The notes beneath the pieces were generated by a model. The model was not told where the DNA came from and did no database searches. It worked only from the letters and a program-made list of their open reading frames with translations. The position numbers and the translations under genes were made by a program. A DNA stretch of 64,000 nucleotides from Coriobacteriaceae bacterium AM100-PB1-1D-6A (GTDB lineage: Bacteria; Actinomycetota; Coriobacteriia; Coriobacteriales; Coriobacteriaceae). The stretch spans positions 1 to 64,000 of the forward strand of contig JAQDNC010000004.1 in NCBI GenBank assembly GCA_027660625.1, given 5' to 3'. Positions 41,208 to 51,005 of the stretch are shown piece by piece (positions within the stretch are counted from its first letter, which is position 1; every line of letters begins with the position of its first letter).

Positions 41208-42635
41208 ATGAAAAACTTTATGGACGATCAGGATTTCCTGCTGAGCACCAAGACCGGCGAGGAGCTGTTCCACAACTTTGCCAAGGGCATGCCCATCGTC
41301 GACTACCACTGCCACATTTCTCCCAAGGAGATCTGGGAGGACAAGCGTTTCGAGAACATCACCGAGGTTTGGCTGGGCGGCGACCACTACAAGTGGCGCC
41401 TGATGCGCGCCAACGGCGTCGACGAGCGTTTTATCACTGGCGACGCCCCTGCTCGCGAGAAGTTTCAAAAGTGGGCCGAGACTCTGGGTCGCTGCGTTGG
41501 CAACCCCGTCTTTGAGTGGAGCCACCTGGAGCTTAAGCGCTACTTTGGCTACGAGGGCGTCCTCAACGGCAAGACCGCCCAGGAGGTCTGGGACCTTGCC
41601 AACGCTAAGCTCGCCGAGGCCAGCTTTACCTGCCGCAACCTGATCAAGCAGTCCAACGTCCGCATGATCTGCACTACCGACGATCCCGCCGACAGCTTTG
41701 AGTGGCACAAGAAGATTGCCGCCGACGACAGCTTTGACGTTCAGGTCGTTCCCGCCATGCGCCCCGATGCCGCTCTGCGCATCGAGCGCGGCCAGGAGTT
41801 TGCCGACTACTGCAAGCACCTCTCCGAGGTTGCCGGCGTTGAGGTAAGCGACTTCGAGGGCATGAAGGCCGCCATCTCCAAGCGCTACGACGTTGCTCAC
41901 GAGCTGGGATGTCGCGCATCCGACCATGCACTCGACTACGTTATGTACGCCCCGGCTACCGCCGACGAGATCGAGGCCATCTTTGCCAAGGGTCTGGCTG
42001 CTGAGCCGCTTACTGAGGAAGAGATCCTCAAGTACAAGACTGCCTTTATGCAGTTCGTTGCCGGCGAGTATGTCCGTCTGGGCTGGGCCATGCAGCTGCA
42101 CTTTGGCTGCAAGCGCGACAACAACCGCGCCATGTTTGCCAAGCTCGGCCCCGATACCGGCTACGATTGCATCTCCAACTACACGCCGTCCGACCAGCTT
42201 GCCGATTTCCTCAACTCCATTCAGGAGACCTGCGGCTTGCCCAAGACCATCCTGTACAGCCTGAACCCCATCGATAACACCATGATCGATACCGTGATGG
42301 GCTGCTTCCAGGAGGCTCCGACCGCCGGTAAGATCCAGAACGGTTCTGCCTGGTGGTTCAACGACAACGAGGTCGGTATGCGCGAGCAGCTCACGGCCCT
42401 GGCAAACGAGGGCGTGCTGGGCAACTTTGTGGGCATGCTTACCGACTCCCGCTCTTTCCTGTCCTATCCGCGCCACGAGTACTTCCGTCGCGTGCTGTGC
42501 AGCGTGATCGGCGAGTGGGTCGAGCAGGGCAAGTACCCGGCCGACATGGAGCTGCTGGGCAGTATCGTGCGCGACATCAGCTACAACAATGCGGTCCGCT
42601 ACTTTGGCTTTGATCTGGATACCGTCGAGGCATAA
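41208..42635 (+). CDS. uxaC: glucuronate/galacturonate isomerase UxaC
   Basis: 475 residues. It isomerises D-galacturonate to tagaturonate and D-glucuronate to fructuronate. Family blocks: MPIVDYHCHISPKEIWEDK with the metal-type HxH, WLGGDHYKWRLMRANGVDE, TTDDPAD, MQLHFGCKRDNN and MLTDSRSFLSYPRHEYFRR. The ATG at 41208 has AAAGGGG upstream; a longer open frame upstream shows no homology. It is the first gene of the uxaC-uxaB-uxaA operon. Confidence 0.96.
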   Translation: MKNFMDDQDFLLSTKTGEELFHNFAKGMPIVDYHCHISPKEIWEDKRFENITEVWLGGDHYKWRLMRANGVDERFITGDAPAREKFQKWAETLGRCVGNPVFEWSHLELKRYFGYEGVLNGKTAQEVWDLANAKLAEASFTCRNLIKQSNVRMICTTDDPADSFEWHKKIAADDSFDVQVVPAMRPDAALRIERGQEFADYCKHLSEVAGVEVSDFEGMKAAISKRYDVAHELGCRASDHALDYVMYAPATADEIEAIFAKGLAAEPLTEEEILKYKTAFMQFVAGEYVRLGWAMQLHFGCKRDNNRAMFAKLGPDTGYDCISNYTPSDQLADFLNSIQETCGLPKTILYSLNPIDNTMIDTVMGCFQEAPTAGKIQNGSAWWFNDNEVGMREQLTALANEGVLGNFVGMLTDSRSFLSYPRHEYFRRVLCSVIGEWVEQGKYPADMELLGSIVRDISYNNAVRYFGFDLDTVEA

Positions 42636-42658
42636 GCCTGCATCGAATCACATTGAAC

Positions 42659-42695
42659 ACGGGAGCGCCGTTGCCACACACGGCGCCCCCGTTTT
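42659..42695 (+). terminator. possible intra-operon terminator between uxaC and uxaB
   Basis: ACGGGAGCGCCG (42659-42670) pairs with CGGCGCCCCCGT (42681-42692) except for one A-C pair, followed by TTT. It may reduce read-through rather than end the operon. Confidence 0.55.
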
Positions 42696-42731
42696 GCCTG
42701 CACGCTAACAGCTATCTAAGGAGAGACACAG

Positions 42732-44246
42732 ATGGAGAACATCAGCTACGATGCGCTCGAGGAGATCGGTTACAAGGGCTATCTGCTGCCCAAGGACGCT
42801 CCCGAGAAGGTTCTACAGTTTGGCGAGGGCAATTTCCTGCGCGCCTTCGTCGACCGTTTCTTTGACATGGGCAACGAGGCCACCGGCTGGAACGGCAAGG
42901 TTGTCATGGTGCAGCCCATCAGCGGCGCCTTTGGCTTTGCCGATGGCATCAATGCTCAGGACGACCTGTACACCGTGTTGGTGCGCGGCAAGGAGAACGG
43001 CAACACGGTTGACGAGTCCCGCGTGATCAGCGCCTGCAGCCGCTGCATCAACCCGTACCGCGAGGACGACTACCGCGCCATGATGGAGGTCGCCGTCTCC
43101 GACGATTTGGAGATTATCGTCTCCAACACCACCGAGGCCGGTATCGCCTACGACCCGTCCTGCAAGGCCGACGACATGCCGCCCGCGAGCTTCCCCGCCA
43201 AGCTTGCCCAGGTGCTCCACACCCGCTGGGCTGCCGGCAAGCCGGGCGTTATCGTGCTTGCCTGCGAGCTCATCGACCACAATGGCGAGGAGCTGTTGCG
43301 CATCATGAACCAGTACGTGAGCGACTGGGGCTGGGAAGACGAGTTCTCGCAGTGGATGTCCAACGACTGCACCGTCTGCACCACGCTCGTCGACACTATC
43401 GTCCCCGGCCGCATCCGCGACCCCAAGGAGGCCGCTGCCGTGGCCGAGCGCCTGGGCTACGAGGATCCCTTCCTGGCCGTGCGCGAGCCCTTCCAGATGT
43501 GGGGCATCCAGGGCGACGAGTCGCTTGCCGAGAAGCTCCCCTTCGTGAAGGCCGGCCTGCCGGGTGTCTTTGTTACCCCCGATGTCACCCCGTACAAGAA
43601 GCGCAAGGTTCGCATCCTCAATGGCGCCCACACCGCCTTCGTCCCGGGCTCCTGGGTTGCCGGCTTTGACATCGTGCGCGATTGCATGCACGACGAGACC
43701 GTCCGCGGCTTCATGAACACCATGCTCTACGACGAGGTCATCCCGACGCTTGCCGCCGACCTGGACGTCGAGGACTGCAAGGCCTTTGCTGCCGCCGTCG
43801 AGAACCGCTTCGACAACCCGTTTATCGACCACGCGCTGCTCTCCATCTGCCTCAACTCCACGGCTAAGTGGCGCGCTCGCGACCTGCCCACGCTCAAGGA
43901 CTACGTTGCCGAGACCGGCAACCTGCCCAAGTGCCTGGCGACGAGCCTCGCTACGCTCATCTCCTTCTACACGCAGGAGCTCGTGTCCCGCGAGGGCGAC
44001 GGCCTGCACCTGCGTCGCTCCGACGGCACCGAGTACACCGCTCAGGACGACGCCTTCGTGCTCGACTTCTACGCCGCCCATGCCGGCGCCGACGATGCCC
44101 AGCTGGTGCACGACGTGCTCACCAACGAGCAGATGTGGGGCGAGGACCTTACGCAGATCGCCGGTCTTGAGGAGTTTGTCGTCAGTGCGCTCGCCGTCGT
44201 GCGCACCGAGGGTGCCAAGCAGGCCTTCGCCAACGCTCAGGCGTAA
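42732..44246 (+). CDS. uxaB: tagaturonate reductase (altronate oxidoreductase) UxaB
   Basis: 504 residues, mannitol-dehydrogenase family. The N-terminal NAD(H) domain starts VLQFGEGNFLRAFVDRFFD. The C-terminal catalytic part carries KKRKVRILNGAHTAF with the conserved Lys, Asn and His of the family, then DNPFIDHALLSICLNSTAKWRARDLPTL. It reduces tagaturonate to altronate in the cytosol. UxuB-type fructuronate reductases are close relatives, but the altronate dehydratase gene directly downstream favours UxaB. AAGGAGAG precedes the ATG. Confidence 0.92.
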   Translation: MENISYDALEEIGYKGYLLPKDAPEKVLQFGEGNFLRAFVDRFFDMGNEATGWNGKVVMVQPISGAFGFADGINAQDDLYTVLVRGKENGNTVDESRVISACSRCINPYREDDYRAMMEVAVSDDLEIIVSNTTEAGIAYDPSCKADDMPPASFPAKLAQVLHTRWAAGKPGVIVLACELIDHNGEELLRIMNQYVSDWGWEDEFSQWMSNDCTVCTTLVDTIVPGRIRDPKEAAAVAERLGYEDPFLAVREPFQMWGIQGDESLAEKLPFVKAGLPGVFVTPDVTPYKKRKVRILNGAHTAFVPGSWVAGFDIVRDCMHDETVRGFMNTMLYDEVIPTLAADLDVEDCKAFAAAVENRFDNPFIDHALLSICLNSTAKWRARDLPTLKDYVAETGNLPKCLATSLATLISFYTQELVSREGDGLHLRRSDGTEYTAQDDAFVLDFYAAHAGADDAQLVHDVLTNEQMWGEDLTQIAGLEEFVVSALAVVRTEGAKQAFANAQA

Positions 44247-44321
44247 ATATCCGGCGCGGGTGTGGAGTGGCATGCCCGCGCTTCGACTTCTGCTCAACCT
44301 GTAGGGTTAGGACCATTTGCA

Positions 44322-45806
44322 ATGAACACTATCCAGATCAATCCGGCCGACAACGTGATCGTCGCGCTGTCGCCGCTTGCCAAGGGCACCGCCGTCGCGG
44401 TTCCCGGGGTGGGCGAGGTCGTGGCCGCGGAGGATATTCCGCAGGGTCATAAGATGGCCGTGCGTTCGATTGCCGCGGGGGAGGACGTCATCAAGTACGG
44501 CCTTCCTATCGGCCATGTGACGGGCGATGTCCAGCCCGGTCAGTGGCTTCATACACATAATGTCAAGACCAACCTTTCGGGCGAGGTCGAGTACACCTAC
44601 AACCCCACACATCCGGTCGTTGAGCCGGTTGAGCCCGAGACTTTTATGGGGTTCCGCCGCGCCGACGGTCGTGCCGCGACGCGTAATGAGCTGTGGATCA
44701 TCCCCACGGTCGGCTGTGTCAACGAAGTCGCCCGTGCTATGTGCGAGCAGGCTCAGGATCTGGTCGAGGGCTCGCTTGAGGGCGTCTACTACTTCCCGCA
44801 TCCCTTTGGCTGCTCGCAGACCGGCGCCGACCATGCCCAGACCCGTCGTCTGCTGGTGGCACTGTCGCGTCACGCAAATGCCGCGGGCGTGCTGTTCCTG
44901 TCGCTCGGTTGCGAGAACTGCACGCATCAGCAGGTGCTCGACGAGCTCGGTGACTTCGATCACGAGCGCGTTCGTTTTCTCACCTGCCAGGATGTAGCCG
45001 ACGAGCAGATCGAGGGCCACAAGATTCTGGCCGAGCTGGCAGACCTCGCCAAGCAGGCCAAGCGCGAGCCCATTCCGGCCTCCGAGCTGGTTATTGGACT
45101 TAAGTGCGGCGGCTCCGACGGCCTTTCGGGCATTACCGCCAATCCCACGATCGGTCGCGTGAGTGATATGGTTGTCGCCCGCGGCGGCACGTCGGTGCTT
45201 ACCGAGGTGCCCGAGATGTTTGGCGCGGAGAGCATCCTGCTCGACCGTTGCGAGAACGAGCAGGTCTTTAACGCTGCCTCCGACATGCTCAATGGCTTTA
45301 AGGACTACTTTATTAGCCACGGCGAGGTCGTTTATGAGAACCCGAGTCCCGGTAACAAGGACGGCGGTATTACCACGCTCGAGGACAAGAGTTGCGGCTG
45401 CGTGCAAAAGGGCGGCTCCGCACCCATCGTCGACGTGCTGCCGTATGCCGGTCAGGTCACCAAGCATGGCCTGAACATGCTGTGCGGCCCGGGCAACGAC
45501 ATGGTATCCACCACGGCGTTGACGGCTGCTGGCTGTCACGTGATTCTGTTCTCGACTGGACGCGGCACGCCGTTTGGTGCACCGGCGCCCACCCTCAAGG
45601 TGTTCACCAATCAGCGTCTGTGCGACCACAAGGCCAACTGGATGGACTTTAACGCCGGCGTGATTGCCACAGGCGAACGCACGCTCGACGAGGCTGCCCG
45701 CGACCTGTATCAGCTGGTACTGGATACAGCGAGCGGTAAGCTAACGAGTGCCGAGCGCCGCGGCTGCCACGAGATCAGTATCTGGAAAGACGGCGTCTGC
45801 CTGTAG
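44322..45806 (+). CDS. uxaA: altronate dehydratase UxaA
   Basis: 494 residues. It dehydrates altronate to 2-keto-3-deoxygluconate. An N-terminal SAF domain (1-95) is joined to the larger catalytic domain. Blocks include NELWIIPTVGCVNEVAR, HPFGCSQTGADHAQTRRLL, SLGCENCTHQQV, GLKCGGSDGLSGITANP and the late GRGTPFGAPAPTLKVFTNQRL. The cysteines and histidines are candidate iron ligands. The ATG at 44322 is used; a longer frame upstream lacks the domain. It completes uxaCBA. Confidence 0.95.
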   Translation: MNTIQINPADNVIVALSPLAKGTAVAVPGVGEVVAAEDIPQGHKMAVRSIAAGEDVIKYGLPIGHVTGDVQPGQWLHTHNVKTNLSGEVEYTYNPTHPVVEPVEPETFMGFRRADGRAATRNELWIIPTVGCVNEVARAMCEQAQDLVEGSLEGVYYFPHPFGCSQTGADHAQTRRLLVALSRHANAAGVLFLSLGCENCTHQQVLDELGDFDHERVRFLTCQDVADEQIEGHKILAELADLAKQAKREPIPASELVIGLKCGGSDGLSGITANPTIGRVSDMVVARGGTSVLTEVPEMFGAESILLDRCENEQVFNAASDMLNGFKDYFISHGEVVYENPSPGNKDGGITTLEDKSCGCVQKGGSAPIVDVLPYAGQVTKHGLNMLCGPGNDMVSTTALTAAGCHVILFSTGRGTPFGAPAPTLKVFTNQRLCDHKANWMDFNAGVIATGERTLDEAARDLYQLVLDTASGKLTSAERRGCHEISIWKDGVCL

Positions 45807-45808
45807 AG

Positions 45809-45842
45809 AGATTCGCCATTCGTAGGGGTGGCGAATCTTTTG
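45809..45842 (+). terminator. terminator of uxaCBA
   Basis: AGATTCGCCA (45809-45818) / TGGCGAATCT (45829-45838), followed by TTT. Confidence 0.8.
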
Positions 45843-46013
45843 ATCTCGATGACGGGGCTGCACGGTAGCTCCGTGCGAGGGAAGGGTTGCTACTGCGCGT
45901 TTGTGAGATGCTTTTCGGTGCCCTTTTCCGCACTGTTGACGTATCTATGGTTATAAATTCGGGCAAATTGGTTTAAGAAGCCGATTTAGTCCAGGTCGAT
46001 AGAGGGGAATTGC

Positions 46014-47231
46014 GTGGCTATCCACATCGTTGAGGAAGCAAATCGCTGTCTGGGCTGCAAAAAGGCGTTCTGTCAAATAAAGGGCTGTCCGGTGCAGACG
46101 CCCATTCCGCAGGTTATCGACCTCTTTAAGCAGCGCCGTCTGCAAGAGGCGGGCGAGCTACTGTTCCAGAACAATCCCATGAGCGCGGTCTGCTCCATGG
46201 TGTGCAATCATTCGGGCCAGTGCGAGGGCGCTTGCATTCAGGGCCGCAAGGGCGCGCCCGTGCATTTTTCGAGCATCGAGAACTATATCTCCACGGCGTA
46301 TTTGGACCGCAAAGAGTGGAGACCCGCGCCGTCGCGCGGCAAGCAGGTCGCCGTGGTCGGCTCCGGCCCCGCCGGCATGACTGTGGCCATTAAGATGGCG
46401 CAGCTGGGTTGCGCCGTCACTGTTTTTGAGCAGCGGCCCGAGATCGGCGGCGTGCTGGAGTACGGTATCCCCGAGTTCCGTCTGCCGCGCTCGCTCGTGC
46501 AAAAGTACCGCCACGTGATGTGCTCGCTCGGCGTGCGCGTTCGCCCCTCGACCACCATCGGCGGTGCGCTCCACATCGACGACCTGCTGCGCGACGGCTA
46601 CGATGCGGTCTTTGTCGGTACTGGTACCTGGCGAGCTCGAAAGCTGGGTATTCCCGGCGAGTCGCGCGGCAACGTGCTGTTTGGCATCGACTACCTCGTT
46701 GACCCCACGAGCGTGGCGATCGGGCAGAACGTGGCGGTTATCGGCGCCGGCAATGTGGCCATGGATGTTGCCCGCACGGCCCTGCGCTCGGGTGCTCGCA
46801 AGGTTACCGTGTACGCCCGATCGCGCCATATCTCTGCCATCGATGACGAGGTGGAGCTGACCGAGCTTGACGGTGCCGAGATTGTGTGCGGCAAGGCGAT
46901 CTGCGCCATCGACGACAACGGTCCGGTGTTCGAGACGGCTATCTTTGACGAGGACAACAACGTGGTGGGCTACGAGGAAGAACTCGACCACGTGTCCGCC
47001 GACACGGTTGTGATTGCGGCGTCTCAAGTGCCCAAGGACAAGCTCGTGCTTACAACGGGCGGTCTGGAGACCGACCATCGCGGCCTGCTTTCGGTCGACG
47101 AGTATGGCATGACTACCGTGCCTGGCGTCTTTGCCGCCGGCGACGTGGTCAACGGCCCGCTCACCGTGGTCCACGCCGTTGCCGGTGCCAAGCTCGCCGT
47201 CGAAGGCATGATTGCCTACCTGGGCCTCTAA
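46014..47231 (+). CDS. GltD/NfnB-like FAD- and NAD(P)-dependent oxidoreductase
   Basis: 405 residues from GTG (AGAGGGG upstream). The N-terminal iron-sulfur region has CLGCKKAFCQIKGCPVQTPIP and a second Cys set CSMVCNHSGQCEGAC. The first nucleotide fold is VAVVGSGPAGMTVA, followed by GGVLEYGIPEFRLP. The second is VAVIGAGNVAMDVARTAL and the FAD end GVFAAGDVV. It is the electron-transfer module of glutamate synthase small subunits and of NfnB. No gltB or nfnA adjoins, so the partner is elsewhere. It is shorter than GltD (about 470). Confidence 0.85.
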   Translation: MAIHIVEEANRCLGCKKAFCQIKGCPVQTPIPQVIDLFKQRRLQEAGELLFQNNPMSAVCSMVCNHSGQCEGACIQGRKGAPVHFSSIENYISTAYLDRKEWRPAPSRGKQVAVVGSGPAGMTVAIKMAQLGCAVTVFEQRPEIGGVLEYGIPEFRLPRSLVQKYRHVMCSLGVRVRPSTTIGGALHIDDLLRDGYDAVFVGTGTWRARKLGIPGESRGNVLFGIDYLVDPTSVAIGQNVAVIGAGNVAMDVARTALRSGARKVTVYARSRHISAIDDEVELTELDGAEIVCGKAICAIDDNGPVFETAIFDEDNNVVGYEEELDHVSADTVVIAASQVPKDKLVLTTGGLETDHRGLLSVDEYGMTTVPGVFAAGDVVNGPLTVVHAVAGAKLAVEGMIAYLGL

Positions 47232-47237
47232 CTCCAT

Positions 47238-47328
47238 CCCGCCCATCAGTTGCGGTGAAATACGGACTGTTTTGGCTGTCAAAGGCCTTATCTACTCCGT
47301 ATTCCACCGCAACTTTTTGTGGGGTGGG
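47238..47328. repeat. B-family hairpin, copy 1 (terminator-like)
   Basis: Arms 47249-47266 and 47296-47313 (18 bp, one A-C mismatch) with a 29-nt loop, then TTTTT at 47314-47318. About 90% identical over its length to copy 2 at 55647-55740. The T run makes it a likely plus-strand terminator for the GltD-like gene, which converges on kdpE. The A-C mismatch would become a G-U pair in a minus-strand transcript. Confidence 0.9.
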
Positions 47329-48033
47329 CTAGAGACGCTGCATGCGGTACCCGACACCCATGTGCGTCTGAATCATCTTGGGATGAGAGGGGTCTGCCTC
47401 GATCTTCTTGCGCAGGGTGCGCATGAACACGCGCAGGCTCGCCAGATCGCTGTCCCAGCTCGTGCCCCATATCTCGCGGGTGATGAAGGTGTGGGTGAGC
47501 ACCTTGTCGACGTTTTTCGCCAGAAGGACGAGCAATTTGTACTCGGTTGGGGTGAGCGAGAGCTCGCGTCCGTCTTTCGTCGCGTATCCCGCGGCGTAGT
47601 CGATATGCAGCGGACCGTTGTCGAACGTGCTCGCTTCTGTCGACTCGCTCGACGCCATCGAGGAGCGCCTCAAATTCGCGCGGACGCGCGCGAGCAACTC
47701 ATCCACAGAAAAGGGCTTGGTGAGGTAGTCGTCTGCCCCTGCGTCAAGTGCTGCAATCTTGTCGGAATCTTCGGTGCGCGCCGAAATGACGATAATGGGG
47801 ACTGCCGACCAGCTTCGGATCTTCGTGATGACCTCGATACCGTCAATGTCGGGAAGGCCGAGGTCGAGCATGATGAGGCTGGGGCCGTGCGACACCGCAT
47901 CCATGATGGCGGCCTGGCCGTTGCAAACCTTGCTCACGACATAGCCGTGGAGGTCAAGCGCGGTCGAAACGAGGTTTTGAACGGTCAGGTCATCTTCGAC
48001 CAGGAGGATGCGTGGCTTAGCGGCATTATTCAT
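47329..48033 (-). CDS. kdpE: KdpE response regulator
   Basis: 234 residues. Receiver with acidic EDD at 13-15, phospho-acceptor D57 (LIMLDLGLPDIDG), SARTED and TKPFSVDELLARVRA. The output winged helix ends LRKKIEADPSHPKMIQTHMGVGYRM, as in KdpE. It activates the potassium ATPase operon when K+ is limiting. Its start overlaps the last 8 bases of kdpD, so the two are co-translated. Confidence 0.93.
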   Translation of the reverse strand: MNNAAKPRILLVEDDLTVQNLVSTALDLHGYVVSKVCNGQAAIMDAVSHGPSLIMLDLGLPDIDGIEVITKIRSWSAVPIIVISARTEDSDKIAALDAGADDYLTKPFSVDELLARVRANLRRSSMASSESTEASTFDNGPLHIDYAAGYATKDGRELSLTPTEYKLLVLLAKNVDKVLTHTFITREIWGTSWDSDLASLRVFMRTLRKKIEADPSHPKMIQTHMGVGYRMQRL

Positions 48034-50761
48034 GAATCTCGATCTCCTCAGCGGGCAGGGTAAAACGGAAGACGGCCCCATGGGGGTGGTTGTCGCGAAC
48101 TTCGATGACGCCGCCATGTGCCTCCACGATGGAGCGGCAGAGCGACAGCCCAAGGCCGATGCTTCGACGCGAATCCACGGGCCGCGTATTGCCTGAGGTA
48201 AAGAAGCGCTCAAAGATATGAGGCTTGTCGCAGTCTGCCACACCCGGCCCATCGTCTGCGACGTCCACCACGACGAACGCGCCCTCGCGACGTGCGCTGA
48301 CGGTGACAGTCGAGTCCTCGGGCGTGTATTTGAAGGCGTTCATGATGAGATTCGTAAGCACCTGCATGATGAGATGGACGTCGACGCGTACCAGCAGGAT
48401 GTCGTCAGTGTGCTCGATGGTGACGGCATGTCCATGCGATGCTTGGGCGACATGGCTGAGGGCGGCCTCGATGACCTCGTCGATGAGCTCGGATGTGAGG
48501 TTGAGGCGAATGGTGCCGTCCTCGACGCGTGTGATGGCGAGGAGGTTCTCCACGGTATCGATAAGCCAGAGGGAGTCATCGTAGATGGCATCGGCAAGAT
48601 CGCAGCGTTGTTCGAGGCTGAGCCTCTCGTCGCTCTTCCGAAGGATTGCCGCAGATCCGGATATAGCCGTGAGGGGTGTCCTCAAATCGTGGCCGATGGA
48701 GCGCAAAAGGTTGGCGCGCAGCTGCTCGTTTTTCGCCAAGACCGCAGCCTCTTCGCGCTCTTGCGCCGCTCGGTCACTTTCGAGCGCCAAGGCGCATTCA
48801 CCTACGATAGATAGGACGATCGAATGCTCGAAGGCTTCGGTCTCGCGCCCCTCCAGGGCGATGCCGATGACACCGAATACCTTGTCGCCGGTGCGAACCG
48901 CGAGGTAGAGACAGCGCGCCTCAGGCAGGGTCCGCGTGCTTGCGCCCGCGCGCTTGTTGTTGGTGAAGGTCCAGGTTGCAACGGCGCGCTCGTAGTCGGT
49001 GAGCAGCGACGCGGATCGGTTTTCGGTGCCAGCGGACTCATAGAGCGCCTTGCCGAGCGTGCCGTGTTCGGCGGGGTAGAAGACCACGTCGAGTTTTAGC
49101 AGTTTGACGAGTTGGTTCATGGCGACGCGGGCGCACTCCTCCGCGCTATGGGCTTGCTGCAAGAGCTGGTTCGTTTCGAGGAGTACACGCGTTTTGAATG
49201 CGTTCTCGGCGGAGGTACGGGCGTTGTCGGCGATGCGCGCAGTTAACTCGCCGGCGACCATAGCGGTAGCGAACATGATGCCGAACGTGACCAGATAGCT
49301 TCGGTCGTAGCTGGCGAGCGAAAACAGAGGCGTGACGAAGCAGAAGTTGTAAAGCACTACAGAGAGCACGCTCGATACGATCGTGCAGATACGCCCCGTC
49401 GTGGTGACGGCGGTCAGCAGGGCCGTGAGGATATAGAGGGATATGATGCTGGAATCGGCAAATCCCAGATGGCGGAAAGCCGTGCCGATCGCCGTGGCGA
49501 CAAGAGAGAGGGCCAGCGTGCGAAGCACGTTTCGGCTGCTGGGCGGCTGCAGGGCGAGCGCATGCCGGCGTCCTTTGGGCCGGGAGGGCGGAGTCGACTG
49601 GTCTGGAATGATGTAAATGTCGAGATTCGGGGCGAATGCTATGAGCTGTTCTACGAGAGATTTGCGGCCAAAGAGGGCCTGACGGACGCTGCTGTGCTCG
49701 CCCGTGCGTCCCATGACGATCTTCGAAATACCCGACAGGCGCGCGAACTCGGAGATCTGAAACGCGACGTCGTCGCCATAGACGGTTTCCATATGTGCTC
49801 CGAGCTGCTCGGCTAGGGCGATATTGGCTGCAAGCTTGGCGCGCTCATCATCGCTCATGGCTTGCGTGCGCGGGCTCTCTACGAACAGGGCGACGAGCTC
49901 GCTGCGAAACGCTTTCGCCATGCGTGCGGCGGCACGGACGATGCGGGGATTGGTCGGCGCCGGGGAGACGCAGACTAAGATACGCTCCCTGGTGTAGTAG
50001 TCACGGTTTCCCAGCACGCGTGCGGCGTCTGTGAGGTGGCCGGTGCGATCGGCGCAGCGGCGCAGCGCGATTTCTCGGAGTGCGGTGAGGTTCTCAACGG
50101 TAAAAAAATGCTGTTGCGCTCGGTCGGCTTGTGCGGGACGGTAGACGAGACCGGCGCGAAGGCGCTCAAGTAGGTCTTCGGGCTCTATGTCGACGAGCTC
50201 GACCTGGTCGGCATCATCGAAGATACGGTCGGGGATTCGTTCGCTCACGACAACGCCGGTGATGGATGCAACCATGTCGTTTAGGCTCTCGATATGCTGA
50301 ACGTTCACGGTCGTATAGACGTCGATGCCCGCATGTAGAAGTTCCTCGACGTCTTGATAGCGTTTGTCGTGGCGAGACCCCGGCGCATTTGTATGGGCGA
50401 GCTCGTCGACAAGGATGAGCTGAGGGGCGCGTTCGATAGCCGCATCTAGATCGAACTCGCTGAGCGCAATGCCGTTGTGCTCGATGAGTTTACAGGGCAC
50501 GTTCTCAAGCCCTTGTGCAAGATGGGCAGTTGCCGGACGTTCGTGCGGCTCGATGTATCCCGCGACGACGTCGACACCTCGCCGCTTGGCGGCGTGGGCG
50601 GCTTGAAGCATCGCATAGGTTTTGCCTGTGCCAGCAGCGTAGCCAAAGAAAATCTTGAGGTGTCCCCGGCTGGTTCGAGTGTCATCGGCGACCTCGTCTT
50701 TCTCAATTGCCTTGAGGATGAGGTCTGGATTGACGCGAGTGTCCGATGCGTCGCGCTGCAT
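48026..50761 (-). CDS. kdpD: KdpD osmosensitive K+ sensor histidine kinase
   Basis: 911 residues. The N-terminal KdpD domain has the ATP-binding FGYAAGTGKTYAML. The VDELAHTNAPGSRHDKRYQDVEELL block and a universal-stress-like domain (VMGRTGEHSSVRQALFGRKS) follow. Four closely spaced membrane helices (about 410-510) precede a GAF-like domain and the kinase core with His691 (GHDLRTPLTAISG). The N-box is LIMNAFKY and the G-box SIGLGLSLCRS. AGAAAGG supports the ATG at 50761. Transcribed away from kdpFABC. Confidence 0.96.
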   Translation of the reverse strand: MQRDASDTRVNPDLILKAIEKDEVADDTRTSRGHLKIFFGYAAGTGKTYAMLQAAHAAKRRGVDVVAGYIEPHERPATAHLAQGLENVPCKLIEHNGIALSEFDLDAAIERAPQLILVDELAHTNAPGSRHDKRYQDVEELLHAGIDVYTTVNVQHIESLNDMVASITGVVVSERIPDRIFDDADQVELVDIEPEDLLERLRAGLVYRPAQADRAQQHFFTVENLTALREIALRRCADRTGHLTDAARVLGNRDYYTRERILVCVSPAPTNPRIVRAAARMAKAFRSELVALFVESPRTQAMSDDERAKLAANIALAEQLGAHMETVYGDDVAFQISEFARLSGISKIVMGRTGEHSSVRQALFGRKSLVEQLIAFAPNLDIYIIPDQSTPPSRPKGRRHALALQPPSSRNVLRTLALSLVATAIGTAFRHLGFADSSIISLYILTALLTAVTTTGRICTIVSSVLSVVLYNFCFVTPLFSLASYDRSYLVTFGIMFATAMVAGELTARIADNARTSAENAFKTRVLLETNQLLQQAHSAEECARVAMNQLVKLLKLDVVFYPAEHGTLGKALYESAGTENRSASLLTDYERAVATWTFTNNKRAGASTRTLPEARCLYLAVRTGDKVFGVIGIALEGRETEAFEHSIVLSIVGECALALESDRAAQEREEAAVLAKNEQLRANLLRSIGHDLRTPLTAISGSAAILRKSDERLSLEQRCDLADAIYDDSLWLIDTVENLLAITRVEDGTIRLNLTSELIDEVIEAALSHVAQASHGHAVTIEHTDDILLVRVDVHLIMQVLTNLIMNAFKYTPEDSTVTVSARREGAFVVVDVADDGPGVADCDKPHIFERFFTSGNTRPVDSRRSIGLGLSLCRSIVEAHGGVIEVRDNHPHGAVFRFTLPAEEIEIHE

Positions 50762-51005
50762 AGCGTAGCCTTTCTGAAGCGTTGTCCATGCGTGCATACG
50801 CGGTGAAGACACCACTGTATGCTCGCGAGGTCGAGTATAGGCGCACTGCAGCTGCAATAGTGCTTTCTACCTGCATCTTTACGGCATCTTAAGGACGTGA
50901 GCCCCGGCCCTCACGCCTCTTTAATCCCTAGAAGCGTTTACTGTCCCCAGACGCTTGCGAGGGCAGGCGTCCGAGACATCGGACCGCGTGTGAAAGGGGC
51001 GGTAA
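50762..51005. promoter_or_regulatory. kdpDE-kdpFABC divergent region with candidate KdpE sites
   Basis: GCATCTT occurs at 50873-50879 and 50884-50890, an 11-bp spaced direct repeat as expected for an OmpR-family dimer such as KdpE. A CGTGAG/CTCACG hairpin (about 50895-50914) followed by CTCTTT and a GACGC/GCGTC hairpin (about 50958-50990) lie in the kdpF leader. I did not find c-di-AMP riboswitch consensus blocks. Confidence 0.5.

Noticed and set aside
50891..51005. c-di-AMP (ydaO-type) riboswitch before kdpFABC
   Set aside because: Such riboswitches do control kdp in other bacteria, but the conserved purine-rich blocks were not found here; only simple hairpins are present.
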